A stretch of DNA of 64,000 nucleotides, taken from NCBI GenBank assembly GCA_963823535.1, contig CAWGLZ010000006.1:248001-312000 (forward strand). The letters are read 5' to 3'. Positions 42,892 to 52,178 of this stretch are shown here, piece by piece. Position numbers and translations under genes: made by a program. This DNA is from RPQJ01 sp963823535. GTDB lineage: Bacteria; Pseudomonadota; Gammaproteobacteria; Steroidobacterales; Steroidobacteraceae. The first letter of the stretch is position 1; every line of letters starts with the position of its first letter. A model generated the notes under the pieces. That model was not told the origin of the DNA, searched no databases, and was given only the letters and a program-made list of their open reading frames with translations.

Positions 42892-45501
42892 TCATCCGTC
42901 AGGCTGTCTTACGGTTCTGACGGATCCGAAGTACTTGTCCAGCCAGTTCAATGTCTCCGTGACGTAGTCCACCTTCGACGGGATGTGGTCGGTGGGGTAG
43001 CTCTTGATCACTTTGTGCTCGGCCGGTGTCGCGATCATCTCGAACATCGGCAGGGCGGAACTCTCGTAGCTGGTGAGGGAGTCGTAGCGGCCATTCATCA
43101 TCAGCAGTGGCACGGTGACGCGTGGCAGGTAGTTGAGCTCGTTGACCTCCGGCAGACCGGCGTTGGTGATGCCACCGCCCAAGACGATGGCGGTCCTGAT
43201 CCGCTCCTCGACCGCAAGGATCACCCCGCTCATCACCCCGCCCCAGCTCATCCCGTAGTACGCGAGGCGCTGGTCGTCGATGTCGTCGCGCGTTTCCAGG
43301 TAATCGACCGTCCTGCGCAGGTCTTTGACCAGCTGGGTGACGTACTCGGAATAAGCGTGACTCGGCTGGCCGTAGGAAATGGCCGGGTACCGGTCGTCGC
43401 GCCGCTCGAAGGTGCCCTGGTAGACCGGGAACGCCACCGCCCGGCCGCTGCGCATCAGGAAATTGAGAAACAACTGAGTTTCATAGTAGTCCGACAAGTC
43501 TTCCGAAGACGATGTGAACAACGCCGCCGAGCCCGGGAAATAGATCACCGTCTGGAAGGGCGGTTTGGCGTTCCTCGGCAGGAACAGGTTGATGATCAAC
43601 CGCCCGTCGCCGTAGGGCGCGGCCACTGAGATGCGCTCCATTATCCAGTCCGGATGGCCGTCGTCCACCGCGATGGGCTGTGCGTCCAGGCCGTCCTTGT
43701 CGTAGGCAAACTGGTTGAGGTACACGCTGAAGACTTCGTCCGAAACGGGTTGATGGGCGTGCAGGTCGAGTTTCTGGCTGGTCTGGACCGGGTCGAACAC
43801 CGACTTTGGAATGTCCTCGCGGTCGGTGTAGAGGGCGGTGCGGAAGCCGTAGCCGGGCGTGCGCAGCATGGCCGGCGCCTGCTGGATCTTGCCGAAGTCG
43901 TAGGTGTTGTCGGACCACGCTCCGCCTCGCACCACCTTGCCGATGGCGGCGTCATTGCTGCACCACTCACGCACGTTGCCGGCCATGTCGTAGGCGCCGT
44001 ACGCCGTCACACCGGGCAGGCTGCCGACGGGTACCGTGCCCGTCCCGCTGATCGTGCCGCCGAGATTGCTGAAGGGCGCAAAGGTCGCAAAGCCGCCCAG
44101 CTGCGGCCAATCGATCACAGGCGAGTGCTCGCCGCGGGCCAGCCCCCAGTGGTCAGCGGTCGGCAGTTCCCTGCCGGCCCAGCGGGCAAAGGCCGCCGCC
44201 TCGTGCCAGCTCACCCCCGAAACCGGGTGATCGCCGAGATCATCGGGATGGTGCCCCCCGATCCAGAGGCTGGGGCCGGGGCGGCCGCTCTGATCGACGA
44301 ACCGGCTCATCGCTTCCGCGAAGCTCAGTTCCCGCCCGTCGTCGATAAAGGGGTGCTGCCAGTATTCGGGCTTCTGGTAGCCGCCCGCATCGACGAATTC
44401 CTGGAAGCGGACGTTGGTAACCTCGTAGCGGTCGATATAGAAATCGCCGATGGCGCCCTGCCCGGTGGCGGCGCCCTGGACGCGGACCATGCCGGGCGGC
44501 AGTTGTTCCGCCGTGTCCAGGGTTCGGTGGAGATCGTTCGCCTTTAACAGCTTGTCGCCGCCCAAACTGATGTCCCAGCTCGAGTCAGCGGCCAGGACCG
44601 GCTCGAAACCCGCCCGCTCGAATTTCCAGCGAAAGATGCCAACAGGCAGTCGCTGCTGCATAAGCGGCGTCTTGCCAAGGGCGACCCAGTCGGCCTCGGG
44701 GGTGTCGTAATTCTTGTAGGAGACAATCGCGCCCTGGGGTTGCGAATCGACAGCAACCCGTACCGAGATGGCTTCCAGGATGGCCTGCAGTTCGGGATCA
44801 TCTGGAATCACTTCCTCGGCCTGAACCGCCAGGTCGTAAGGCTCGGTGAAATCCCGCCACTGGACCTGCAGCATCTCGCGAATTTTCGGCAAGGCTTCGT
44901 CACGCGCCCAGCGGATCCGTTCCTGGCGATCGAGATAGTTCTTGACTTGAACGCCCCCGAGCGCGAGCGCGCCCGCGATCAATGCGATGACGACCGGCCA
45001 CACCAGCCGCCGCGTGCGCCGCCGGGGCGTTGACGCGAGCAGCGCCTCCTGCCCGACTTCGATCCGGTTGTCCCGGTCCGAATGATCACGGATGCCGGTC
45101 AGCAGCTTACGATGGTAGACGGCTTCCGGGAGCTCGTAGCGCATGATCGCCTGGGCGGTGCCGGTCGACAGCGCCAGGCCGGGGGGCAGCTCCGTTCTCT
45201 CGAGGTGTATCGCCAGCACCGGCGTGTCGCGGTCGAGCGAGAAGAACACCTCGTTGCGGCAGTGTCGCGAGGCGACGGAGCGCGGGCTGACATAGAACAG
45301 CACCAGGCTGGCATCGAGGATGGCCTTGCCCAGTCGCTCCGGAAACTCCTCGCCGGGGGTGATGCCCTCGTCATACCAGATGTTGACCCCGCGGTCCCGC
45401 AGCCAGCTGAGTTCCGGGTATACGAGCCTGGCGTCTTCGTGCGCATAGCATACGAAGACGTATGCTTCATCGCCGTCGTAGGCTGGGAATGGTCGATCCA
45501 C
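42892..45501 (-). CDS. TIR - membrane - FGE-like - alpha/beta hydrolase fusion protein
   Basis: 869 residues. A TIR domain spans 12-145 (AYVFVCYAHEDARLVYPELS, GVNIWYDEGITPGEEFPERL, SRHCRNE with Glu84). A membrane helix at about 168-184 follows. A PEGA-like stretch (247-320) precedes an FGE-sulfatase (SUMF1-like) domain at 335-560 (YIDRYEVTNVRFQEFVDAGG, DHPVSGVSWHEAAAFARWAG, YDMAGNVREWCSN, VVRGGAWSD); the two catalytic cysteines near its C-terminal end are not seen, so it probably only binds. A C-terminal alpha/beta hydrolase (about 590-865) has the nucleophile elbow GMSWGG (Ser752), Asp in NGRYDS and His in PTDHIP. A cytoplasmic TIR with an exported sensor-enzyme part is a striking design. 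Single gene, intact. Confidence 0.85.
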   Translation of the reverse strand: MDRPFPAYDGDEAYVFVCYAHEDARLVYPELSWLRDRGVNIWYDEGITPGEEFPERLGKAILDASLVLFYVSPRSVASRHCRNEVFFSLDRDTPVLAIHLERTELPPGLALSTGTAQAIMRYELPEAVYHRKLLTGIRDHSDRDNRIEVGQEALLASTPRRRTRRLVWPVVIALIAGALALGGVQVKNYLDRQERIRWARDEALPKIREMLQVQWRDFTEPYDLAVQAEEVIPDDPELQAILEAISVRVAVDSQPQGAIVSYKNYDTPEADWVALGKTPLMQQRLPVGIFRWKFERAGFEPVLAADSSWDISLGGDKLLKANDLHRTLDTAEQLPPGMVRVQGAATGQGAIGDFYIDRYEVTNVRFQEFVDAGGYQKPEYWQHPFIDDGRELSFAEAMSRFVDQSGRPGPSLWIGGHHPDDLGDHPVSGVSWHEAAAFARWAGRELPTADHWGLARGEHSPVIDWPQLGGFATFAPFSNLGGTISGTGTVPVGSLPGVTAYGAYDMAGNVREWCSNDAAIGKVVRGGAWSDNTYDFGKIQQAPAMLRTPGYGFRTALYTDREDIPKSVFDPVQTSQKLDLHAHQPVSDEVFSVYLNQFAYDKDGLDAQPIAVDDGHPDWIMERISVAAPYGDGRLIINLFLPRNAKPPFQTVIYFPGSAALFTSSSEDLSDYYETQLFLNFLMRSGRAVAFPVYQGTFERRDDRYPAISYGQPSHAYSEYVTQLVKDLRRTVDYLETRDDIDDQRLAYYGMSWGGVMSGVILAVEERIRTAIVLGGGITNAGLPEVNELNYLPRVTVPLLMMNGRYDSLTSYESSALPMFEMIATPAEHKVIKSYPTDHIPSKVDYVTETLNWLDKYFGSVRTVRQPDG

Positions 45502-45554
45502 CGCAGTGTTCCCGGCGCGCCCTCATCGCGCTGAAGGCGGGTACAGTGTGCCAC

Positions 45555-45735
45555 AGGATTAGCGACGTTCGAACAAGGTCGCGCCGATCAGTCTGACGCC
45601 ACGGTCGCGCGCCTGCTGGTACGGTCATGCCCCCAGAACGCCGGCAGCATGGCGTGATGGATGTTGATGAGTCTGTTGCGATACGGCTCGATCAGCCGAC
45701 TGGTCACTGTCTGCATGTAACGAGCGAAGAGCGGA
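45555..45735 (-). pseudogene. purU (formyltetrahydrofolate deformylase) fragment
   Basis: The frame reads LFARYMQTVTSRLIEPYRNR then LINIHHAMLPAFWG; after a one-base shift it continues YQQARDRGVRLIGAT. These are the consecutive catalytic-region motifs of PurU (INIHHSFLP, ARPYHQAxxRGVKLIGAT). The rest of the gene is absent. Its right edge is a GGATAGGAAATTCAAG repeat motif. Confidence 0.7.
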
Positions 45736-46230
45736 TAGGAAATTCAAGACGCCTTCCAGGCCCGATCGGTTCGTGGAACGGGCGCCGGCGACTGATGCGA
45801 TGCGTTCAGCGCTGGTCCCTCTTCCAGCAGGTCAAGCCGAACCTGTTTGGACTTGTTCCACGGCAGGCCCCTGAACGGATCGTGCCGCCGCCGATCGAGG
45901 TGCGGAAGTCCCCGGCAAGAATATTGTTGCGACCCATCTTGGTCACGTGGCGACTCAAGCGGTCCTAAGGCGTCTCAGCAGATCCCTCTGCCGAAACATG
46001 CCGTTGCATCTTCCTGTCTCATCTCGCATCTCTTTGCCATGCACCCACTGGCCAGTTCCGGCGACTGCTCAAGACTGATCGGCAACGGCCGATCATTACC
46101 GGCGAGTGACCGGTTCCCGCGAAAGCAGTCATCGAGACGTTCACGAAGCGTCCGGCCGGTTGACCTCGGACATCGGACGCTCCTCGCCGCCGCGACTCAA
46201 GGAATAGGACGCAGGCTGCCCGGGTCTTCC
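45736..46230. other. gene-free stretch downstream of the sulfatase
   Basis: Begins with GGAAATTCAAGACGCCTTCCAGGC, which resembles the end of IS91 transposase remnants (AWKVV-stop) elsewhere in the window. No coding sequence was recognised on either strand; short frames lack family features. Confidence 0.35.
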
Positions 46231-48588
46231 CTACTTCATAGGCTGCACTTCAAGGACAACCTTGTTGATCTTGCCGGTGAACCGAGTCTCCGCGCCGATG
46301 CCGATGCCTTCGGCCACCGGCGTCTGGTTGTCGATGCCGACATCGGCGGTCTCGTCGGCCGAGAAGATGTTCGGCTGCGTCTTGTCGATGCGGCCCTCGG
46401 CGACCGCCTTGCCGTTTACCAGCAGCGTGGCCTTGCCGCCCTTGCCGAGCCCGCCGCCGTCGTAGGCAAAGTCCAGCGTCACCGTCGCCGCTCCGGCGGG
46501 CAGCGCCTCCGGTGCGGTGACGCTGTAGCGCGCCAGACCGAGGTAGTTGTAGGTATAGGCCGGCTTGCCGTCCTTCATGTACAGCGACCAGCCGCCAAAG
46601 CGCCCGCCCTGAGACAGGATCGCGCCGTTGGCGCCGCCCACCGGCACGTCGATCTCGGCAGTGATCTTGCTAGAGCGGTTCTTGGTGTTCATGAAGGTGT
46701 TCTCCAGCATGCCCTGCATGCCTTCGTACAAGGTCAGGCTGGTGCGATCGCCGAGCAGGTCGGGCCGGCCAGCCAAGGTCGGGTTGGTGCGTTCGATGGT
46801 GCGGTCGTCGATCGGCAGCACGTGGTACTTCTGCGCCTCCGTCATGAACAGCGCCTGCATCGTCTTCAGCTTCGCCGGCTGCTGCGCAGCCAGATCGTCG
46901 GTCAGGCTGAAGTCGTTCTTCACGTCGTACAACTCCCACACATCGCTCGTCAGCGGCCGCAGATTGCTGGTCTGCCACGGTGCACGGTGAATGGTGCGCG
47001 CCAGCCAGCCTTCGTGGTAGATCGCGCGATTGCCAAACATCTCGAAGTACTGCGTCGAGTGCCGCTCAGGCGCCTTCGCATTGTCGAAGGTGTAGACCAG
47101 GCTCGTGCCTTCGATCGGCGTTTGCACCACGCCGTTGACGCTCTTCGGCTCCGGCAGGCCGGCGGCTTCCAACACCGTCGGCGCAACATCGATGACGTGG
47201 GCGAACTGGCTGCGCAAGCCGCCCTTGTCCTTGATGCCCATCGGCCAGTGAATGACCGTGCCATTGCGCGTGCCACCGAAGTCGGATGCGACCTGCTTGG
47301 TCCACTGGAACGGCGTGTCGAAGGCCACCGCCCAGCCGGCGGCCATGTGCGGAAAGGTTTCCGGGCCGCCCCACTTGTCGATCAGCGGGATCAGGTCCTC
47401 GACCTTCTCCTCGACGCCGTTGAAATAGGTCATCTCGTTGTACATGCCGACGAAGCCGCCCTCGGCACTGGTGCCGTTGTCACCGGCGATGTAGATGAAC
47501 AGCGTGTTATCGAATTCGTCGATGTCCTTCAGCGCCTGCACGAAGCGACCGACCTCGTGGTCGGTCTGCTCCAGGAAGCCGGCGAAGACTTCGGCCTGGC
47601 GCGCGAACAGACGCCGGTGTTCGGCGGGCAGTGCATCCCAGGCCTTGATGTCGTCGGGCCGCTTGGCCAGTTTCGTGCCGGCTGGCACCACGCCCAGCTG
47701 CATCTGCCGCTGAAGCGTCTCGGCACGGGTGGCATCCCAGCCCTTGTCGAACTGCCCTTTGTACTTGTCGGCCCATTCCTTCGGCACGTGGTGCGGCGCG
47801 TGTACCGCGCCGGTGGCGTAGTAGACGAAGAACGGCTTGTCCGGCGTCATCGACTGCTGTGCCTTGACCCAGTTAATGGCCTGGTTGGTCATGTCGACGG
47901 TGAAGTGGTAGCCCTTCATCTTCGGCGGGTCGACCTTGATCACGCCGTCGTAGATCAGCGGGTACCACTGGTCGGTCTCGCCGCCGATGAAGCCGTAGAA
48001 CTTGTCAAAGCCCTGGCGCGTGGGCCAGCGGTCGAACGGGCCCGACACGCTCGTCTCCCAGGCCGCGGTTTCATGCCACTTGCCGAAGGCGCCGGTGCTG
48101 TAGCCGTTCAGCCGCAGCATTTCTGCCAGGGGCGCGACGCTGTTCGGGATCTGTCCGGTGTTGCCGGGGAACGCCGTCGCGGTCTCCATGATCGAGCCGG
48201 CATTGGCGGAGTGGTGGTTGCGGCCAGACTTGAGTGCAACTCGCGTCGGCGAGCACAGTGCGGTCGTGTGGAAATTGTTGAAGCGCAGGCCACCCTGGGC
48301 GAGCCCGTCCAGCGTCGGCGTGCGGATCGGGCCGCCAAACGCGCTGGGCCCGCCGAATCCGACGTCGTCGATCAGCACGATCACCACGTTGGGCGCGGCC
48401 TTGGGGGCCTTGACCTCGAACCTCGGCGGCGGCTTTACATTTCGCGCGTCAAGTTCCGTATAGGTCGGCCGTTTGGGCTCCGCGATCGGAAGGGTCGTGC
48501 GATCCAGGTCCTCGGCGGCCGATGCGACGCCGATCAGGGACGAGAGAATGCCTGCAACTGCGGCGGCGACAATGTTTGTGGACTTCAA
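46231..48588 (-). CDS. exported type I sulfatase (arylsulfatase)
   Basis: 785 residues. A signal peptide (residues 1-25, ending VASAA) precedes a sulfatase domain: VVIVLIDDVGFGGPSAFGGP with the metal-binding Asp pair, and the formylglycine site LCSPTRVALKSGRNHH (Cys112 in C-x-P-x-R). Further metal-binding and active-site elements are GKWHE and IAGDNGTSAEGG. The C-terminal 200 residues form a beta-sandwich extension. It would hydrolyse sulfate esters outside the cytoplasm and needs a maturase (FGE or anSME). TTG 48588 is chosen as start: AGGAG lies 7-11 bases upstream and a signal peptide follows. The long frame upstream of it has no family similarity. Confidence 0.88.
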   Translation of the reverse strand: MKSTNIVAAAVAGILSSLIGVASAAEDLDRTTLPIAEPKRPTYTELDARNVKPPPRFEVKAPKAAPNVVIVLIDDVGFGGPSAFGGPIRTPTLDGLAQGGLRFNNFHTTALCSPTRVALKSGRNHHSANAGSIMETATAFPGNTGQIPNSVAPLAEMLRLNGYSTGAFGKWHETAAWETSVSGPFDRWPTRQGFDKFYGFIGGETDQWYPLIYDGVIKVDPPKMKGYHFTVDMTNQAINWVKAQQSMTPDKPFFVYYATGAVHAPHHVPKEWADKYKGQFDKGWDATRAETLQRQMQLGVVPAGTKLAKRPDDIKAWDALPAEHRRLFARQAEVFAGFLEQTDHEVGRFVQALKDIDEFDNTLFIYIAGDNGTSAEGGFVGMYNEMTYFNGVEEKVEDLIPLIDKWGGPETFPHMAAGWAVAFDTPFQWTKQVASDFGGTRNGTVIHWPMGIKDKGGLRSQFAHVIDVAPTVLEAAGLPEPKSVNGVVQTPIEGTSLVYTFDNAKAPERHSTQYFEMFGNRAIYHEGWLARTIHRAPWQTSNLRPLTSDVWELYDVKNDFSLTDDLAAQQPAKLKTMQALFMTEAQKYHVLPIDDRTIERTNPTLAGRPDLLGDRTSLTLYEGMQGMLENTFMNTKNRSSKITAEIDVPVGGANGAILSQGGRFGGWSLYMKDGKPAYTYNYLGLARYSVTAPEALPAGAATVTLDFAYDGGGLGKGGKATLLVNGKAVAEGRIDKTQPNIFSADETADVGIDNQTPVAEGIGIGAETRFTGKINKVVLEVQPMK

Positions 48589-48817
48589 TACCGACTCCTG
48601 GTTCTGGCACACAGCTTCAGCGCGGCCTGGCGCAGCGCAGCATTCGATACCGACCACTTGTGGCAGGTCGGATCGGGACGCTAGGATAGCGCAGGCAAGT
48701 CCAACGGTTGGCACTTGTCGGCTCCCTTCCCGCAGCGTCCGCTTTCGGGAGAAGCGAGCAGTGACGGCTTTCCGTGGCGTCGCCGAACGGCAGGGCCCGG
48801 CCATCAGCGGTCGAAAT

Positions 48818-49237
48818 CTAGACGGCATCCCTGATGTGTCTGAGGTAGCTGTCGGGCAGTCCCAGTTTGGTCGCCAGTGCCAACAAGGCCGCCGCGTACT
48901 CCGGGTTTGTCCCGACCAGCTTGGCTGCCGGCAAGTTGTAGCAAACAGCCGACACATGAATGTCTCCGGGCAATGTGACGACAACAGGTTCGGCGACATA
49001 GTCAGCAACGCTCTGTTCAGAATACAACGCCACAGCGTCCTCTGACGCGATCTTCATCAACACACCGTATGCGCGACTATTCGCCTCGGGAAGTAGCGTG
49101 GCGCGTTTCCCGATGCGCAGGCCATACCCATCAACATAGCCGACAGTCGATTCCGTTGGACGAATCCCTTTCGAAGCCAATAGCGACTCATCCATGAAAA
49201 GCCCATAGAGGAAAAGCATTAATTCATTCGTGCTCAT
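48818..49237 (-). CDS. gamma-glutamylcyclotransferase-like (AIG2/GGCT fold) protein
   Basis: 139 residues. The opening LMLFLYGLFMDESLLASKGI corresponds to the YGSLM-type substrate loop of GGCT-like proteins, followed by VGYVDGYGLRIGKRATLLPE and AYGVLMKIASEDAVALYSEQ, the usual order of the fold. The general-base glutamate is plausibly in the ASEDAVALYSEQS region. It may act on gamma-glutamyl compounds, but many family members are uncharacterised. Stand-alone gene with about 230 bp on the sulfatase side. Confidence 0.65.
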   Translation of the reverse strand: MSTNELMLFLYGLFMDESLLASKGIRPTESTVGYVDGYGLRIGKRATLLPEANSRAYGVLMKIASEDAVALYSEQSVADYVAEPVVVTLPGDIHVSAVCYNLPAAKLVGTNPEYAAALLALATKLGLPDSYLRHIRDAV

Positions 49238-49544
49238 GCATTCACTCTGCCGACGCGGACGCTACCTCATGAATCCGGGCGCGACCGTCAAGAGACTCAT
49301 GAACGAGCGTATCCGCTTTCAACCGGCACCGGCCTTTCGTTCGCCGCTTTGCAGAAACTAAGGACCGCAGCGCAGAGCCGGCGCTGATCATGACGGTACG
49401 GCCCTACATCCGCTATTTCCACTCACAGCAGTATTTCAGTGACCTGGCGAGCGGCTACCGACCGATCGCTGACGGTTTTCCCGGGCTGGATGCTGGATCG
49501 CATCGAGCTGCTGGCGAACCCCGCCACCATTTACAGCCGTTAGA
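49238..49544. other. 307-bp gap with a possible broken reading frame
   Basis: On the plus strand MTVRPYIRYFHSQQYFSDLA (49390 on) and, in another frame, GWMLDRIELLANPATIYSR look protein-like and may be one frameshifted gene end. Not recognised; nothing else seen. Confidence 0.25.
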
Positions 49545-51173
49545 TCAAGGCCGGCAGACCCTGAGGTAGTCCTCGGCTCGCATGGCCGCGGACATGTCGA
49601 CCGGCATCGTCTCGCTGCCGGGCTGGGCGGGAAACCCCTGGACCGGAATGCCGGTCGGCCGCTGCCTGAAGAACGTCAGCCGGAATCGTGCGCGCTCCTC
49701 CGAGAGTTTCTCTCGCTCGTCGATCCGGAAATACTCGAACCCCCGGTCCAGCGTCAGTCGGGCACACGCACACTCCAAGTCGAGGACTTTCTCGACCACC
49801 AGCCTGCCATTGGTTGCCGTAGAAATTTCGATCCTCGAGGTGTCCTCGTCCAGACGTGTCTCGACGAACCTCTCGTGCGCAATGCGAACTGCGTTCGGCG
49901 GAATGGCTTCGCTGGCATCGTCCAGCAGGCCGAAGTCGTCGAGGAGGAACGTCACGGGACCGTCCGTGGCCGAGGTGCCCAGGCCCCAGCCGTGGACCTT
50001 CGTCAAGCCAAGCCCGTCGTTCGGCGCGCCGTCGAACACGTCCTCGCGGGCCAGGTCCCGGAAGCGGACCTTGATCAGGCGCCAGCCCGCGACGTCGTCC
50101 GAGAACCGGTAGCGGAATCGTTCCGCATCGTCCGTCTTCGAGCAGGGATTCCTGTTGTCGAGAATGTCGAAGAACACCTCGGCGCCGCTGTTCGTGCCGT
50201 GGAACCAGAAGCTGAACCCGTCCAGCAGATGCCAGTCATGCGGGGTCCATCGCTCAACCGCCGGGTCCGCAAAGCGATGGATGACACCGCCCCAGCTGGA
50301 CACGTCGAGGTCAAGCCGCAGGACCTGGTTGCCGTCCTTCGTGCCAGCCCGTGGTGGATAGGCGTCCGTCGCTGCAAAGCTGACGCGCGTGTCCGGACCG
50401 CTGAAGGCCGAGTATCCGATGGGCGTTCCCCACTCATCCGTACCCGTCGCCAGTGGGGCATCGAAGTCGTGCAACGTGCCGGCGCTGGCCCTGGGAACCG
50501 GAACCTCCTCGCGCAGCATGCACTCCCGGGCGCCCTGGATCTGGGCCTGTAGTGCGAGCAGGCCCAGCCGCGTGGCATTCGTGATCATTTGCTGGCGGGC
50601 GGCCTCCGACGAACCCGAAGCGGTGAGCCGGGCCTCCGCAAACATCCGGTGATGAGAATTCAGCAGGAACGAGAAGGCGTTCTCGCCCTGTGCGTCGACG
50701 ATGTAGACCTCGACGCCGAACACCGCCTCATCGCCGGGCACGAGGATCTCCATGACGAGGGTGTAGTCCGCCCCCGCAGCACGATTCGCCACCGTTTCCG
50801 TGACGGCTGAAAGTCCCTGCTGGAAGATCACCCACTGGGAGGATCTCTCCAGCGCGCCCAGGTCGATTCGGTCGCGTCGCGCCGTGGCGGTTGCGATACG
50901 GTTTTCGTTCAGGAAATCGACCATCTGGCGCTGGGACTCGAAGGAATGGGCGGTCCTGTCGACCCTTCGAACCATGGTCGGCAGCACGTCGATCGACATG
51001 TCACCCACGTGGTCCAGGAATGCCTGAACGTCGTGGCCAGGCGGGCGAAAGCCCGGCTCTGGCGTGGTCTGCTGGGCCTCGTGGCCCGCGGCGGACAGGG
51101 AAGCCAGCGCCAGGACGATGCCAACAATCGCCCCGGCGAAGCGAGATCCACGGAAGTTGGTGGCTGCACTCAT
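49545..51173 (-). CDS. exported protein with CBM11/CIA30-like domain
   Basis: 542 residues with a signal peptide (residues 1-31, GAIVGIVLALASLSAAGHEA). The N-terminal part (about 60-230) is helical and of unknown function. The middle (about 235-405) resembles a CBM11/CIA30 jelly-roll: TLHDFDAPLATGTDEWGTPI, LLDGFSFWFHGTNSGAEVFF and WRLIKVRFRDLARED, then VHGWGLGTSATDGPVTFLLD-D. The C-terminus is beta-rich. It could bind glycans at the cell surface. The start at 51173 has AGGTG about 7 bases upstream; ATG 51185 is also in frame. Confidence 0.6.
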   Translation of the reverse strand: MSAATNFRGSRFAGAIVGIVLALASLSAAGHEAQQTTPEPGFRPPGHDVQAFLDHVGDMSIDVLPTMVRRVDRTAHSFESQRQMVDFLNENRIATATARRDRIDLGALERSSQWVIFQQGLSAVTETVANRAAGADYTLVMEILVPGDEAVFGVEVYIVDAQGENAFSFLLNSHHRMFAEARLTASGSSEAARQQMITNATRLGLLALQAQIQGARECMLREEVPVPRASAGTLHDFDAPLATGTDEWGTPIGYSAFSGPDTRVSFAATDAYPPRAGTKDGNQVLRLDLDVSSWGGVIHRFADPAVERWTPHDWHLLDGFSFWFHGTNSGAEVFFDILDNRNPCSKTDDAERFRYRFSDDVAGWRLIKVRFRDLAREDVFDGAPNDGLGLTKVHGWGLGTSATDGPVTFLLDDFGLLDDASEAIPPNAVRIAHERFVETRLDEDTSRIEISTATNGRLVVEKVLDLECACARLTLDRGFEYFRIDEREKLSEERARFRLTFFRQRPTGIPVQGFPAQPGSETMPVDMSAAMRAEDYLRVCRP

Positions 51174-51352
51174 GACACACCTCATTTGAGTATGTCTGGG
51201 CGCGGCGGAAGACCATCAATAGGTACTTTCGTGGACGGGCGCTTCAGGGACGCTCCTGGCCGGTGCCATGGAAGTGCCTGTCTGGCCTTGCCACGGCAGG
51301 TAGTCTGTGCGGGCGCCGCTCAGAGTAGGGTGCATCGCGCACGCGGTGCATC

Positions 51353-51590
51353 GGGATTGCGAGAATCCTGCGCGACTGCTCACGTCGGCCGGCATCAAGC
51401 ACGAAATGGCGGAATCGGCACCCGGCCGGGGCAAGCTGTGGGCGTGGCACCCTCGATACCAAGGGCGTCGGCATCCTCGGCCTGCAGGCGTTCCTCGAAC
51501 TGCATCGCGCCGGCAAGCCCTCTGGTCGGCCAGTGATCTTCGTCGCCACGGTCGACGAGGAAGCCGACGGAGCATCATCCGGGTGCCAAA
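51353..51590 (+). pseudogene. M20-family peptidase fragment
   Basis: ENPARLLTSAGIKHEMAESA followed by PGRGKLWA and, after a frame jump, GTLDTKGVGILGLQAFLELH and PVIFVATVDEEADG. The order and motifs (APGRGN, G-x-D-x-K-G metal site, ATxDEE general base) are those of M20 metallopeptidases. The enzyme is truncated on both sides, and the frame break is near 51450. Confidence 0.7.
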
Positions 51591-51618
51591 GTCACGCCGG
51601 CGGTGCTGAAGCAGCATC

Positions 51619-51915
51619 GGAATTTCAAACCACCTTCCAGGCCAGCAGAACCCGCCCCTCTTGCAGCTGCTGGCACGTGTCGATCTCGATGCCGAACACG
51701 CGCTTCAACCGCTGCGCCCAGTTCCTCGCCACGTGCCGCGGTGTCGCAGGCTTGGCTGGATCGGCGGGCGACTCACGTAGCGGCACAGCCGCTCGAGCTT
51801 CTCGCGCTCGCTCGCGGCGATGGCGACGCCCGCGCGCAACGAGAACCCGCCCGCGCGGGCTGCGCCGTTCGGGTTGCCCTCCTCCTCCGGCAGCCGAGCA
51901 GGAACCGTCTGCAGC
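51619..51915 (-). pseudogene. IS91-family transposase remnant (deletion derivative)
   Basis: Encodes TTLQTVPARLPEEEGN, GGFSLRAGVAIAASEREKLE and RLCRYVSRPP, then jumps to RHVARNWAQRLKRVFGIEID and ends AWKVV-stop with the end motif GGAATTTCAAACC. The central catalytic part is missing. Its left boundary abuts the M20 fragment and its right boundary the hppA fragment. Confidence 0.85.
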
Positions 51916-51916
51916 G

Positions 51917-52106
51917 TGGTGCCTCGGACAACGCCAGGAAATACGTCGAGGAAGGCAACTTCGGCGGCAAGGGCTCCGAGACGCACAAGGCCGCCGTGAC
52001 GGGCGACACCGTCGGCGAACCTTACAAGGACACCGTGGGGCCGGCGATCAACCCGCCGATCAAGATCATAAACATCGGGACCGGGGGGGTGGCGAAAGGG
52101 TGCTAG
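51917..52106 (+). pseudogene. hppA (proton-pumping pyrophosphatase) 3' fragment, copy 1
   Basis: The frame reads SDNARKYVEEGNFGGKGSET then HKAAVTGDTVGEPYKDTVGP and INPPIKIINI. This is the well-conserved cytoplasmic loop and start of the last membrane helix of membrane-bound H+-pyrophosphatases, ending in unrelated sequence at 52106. A shorter second copy lies at 54274-54378. Confidence 0.8.
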
Positions 52107-52178
52107 GAATTCCCGCCTTCGTTTTGCCGCAGCAATCCGCCATGATGGGCGCACGATGACCGGACAAGGGAACAGTGC

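Noticed and set aside
42892..45501. Active formylglycine-generating enzyme for the nearby sulfatase
   Set aside because: The FGE-like domain lacks the two catalytic cysteines expected near its C-terminus, so it probably does not mature the sulfatase at 46231.
45847..48684. 945-codon open frame on the plus strand
   Set aside because: Antisense to the sulfatase gene. Composition is Arg/Val/His-rich with no family motifs; the sulfatase on the minus strand has all catalytic motifs and a signal peptide.
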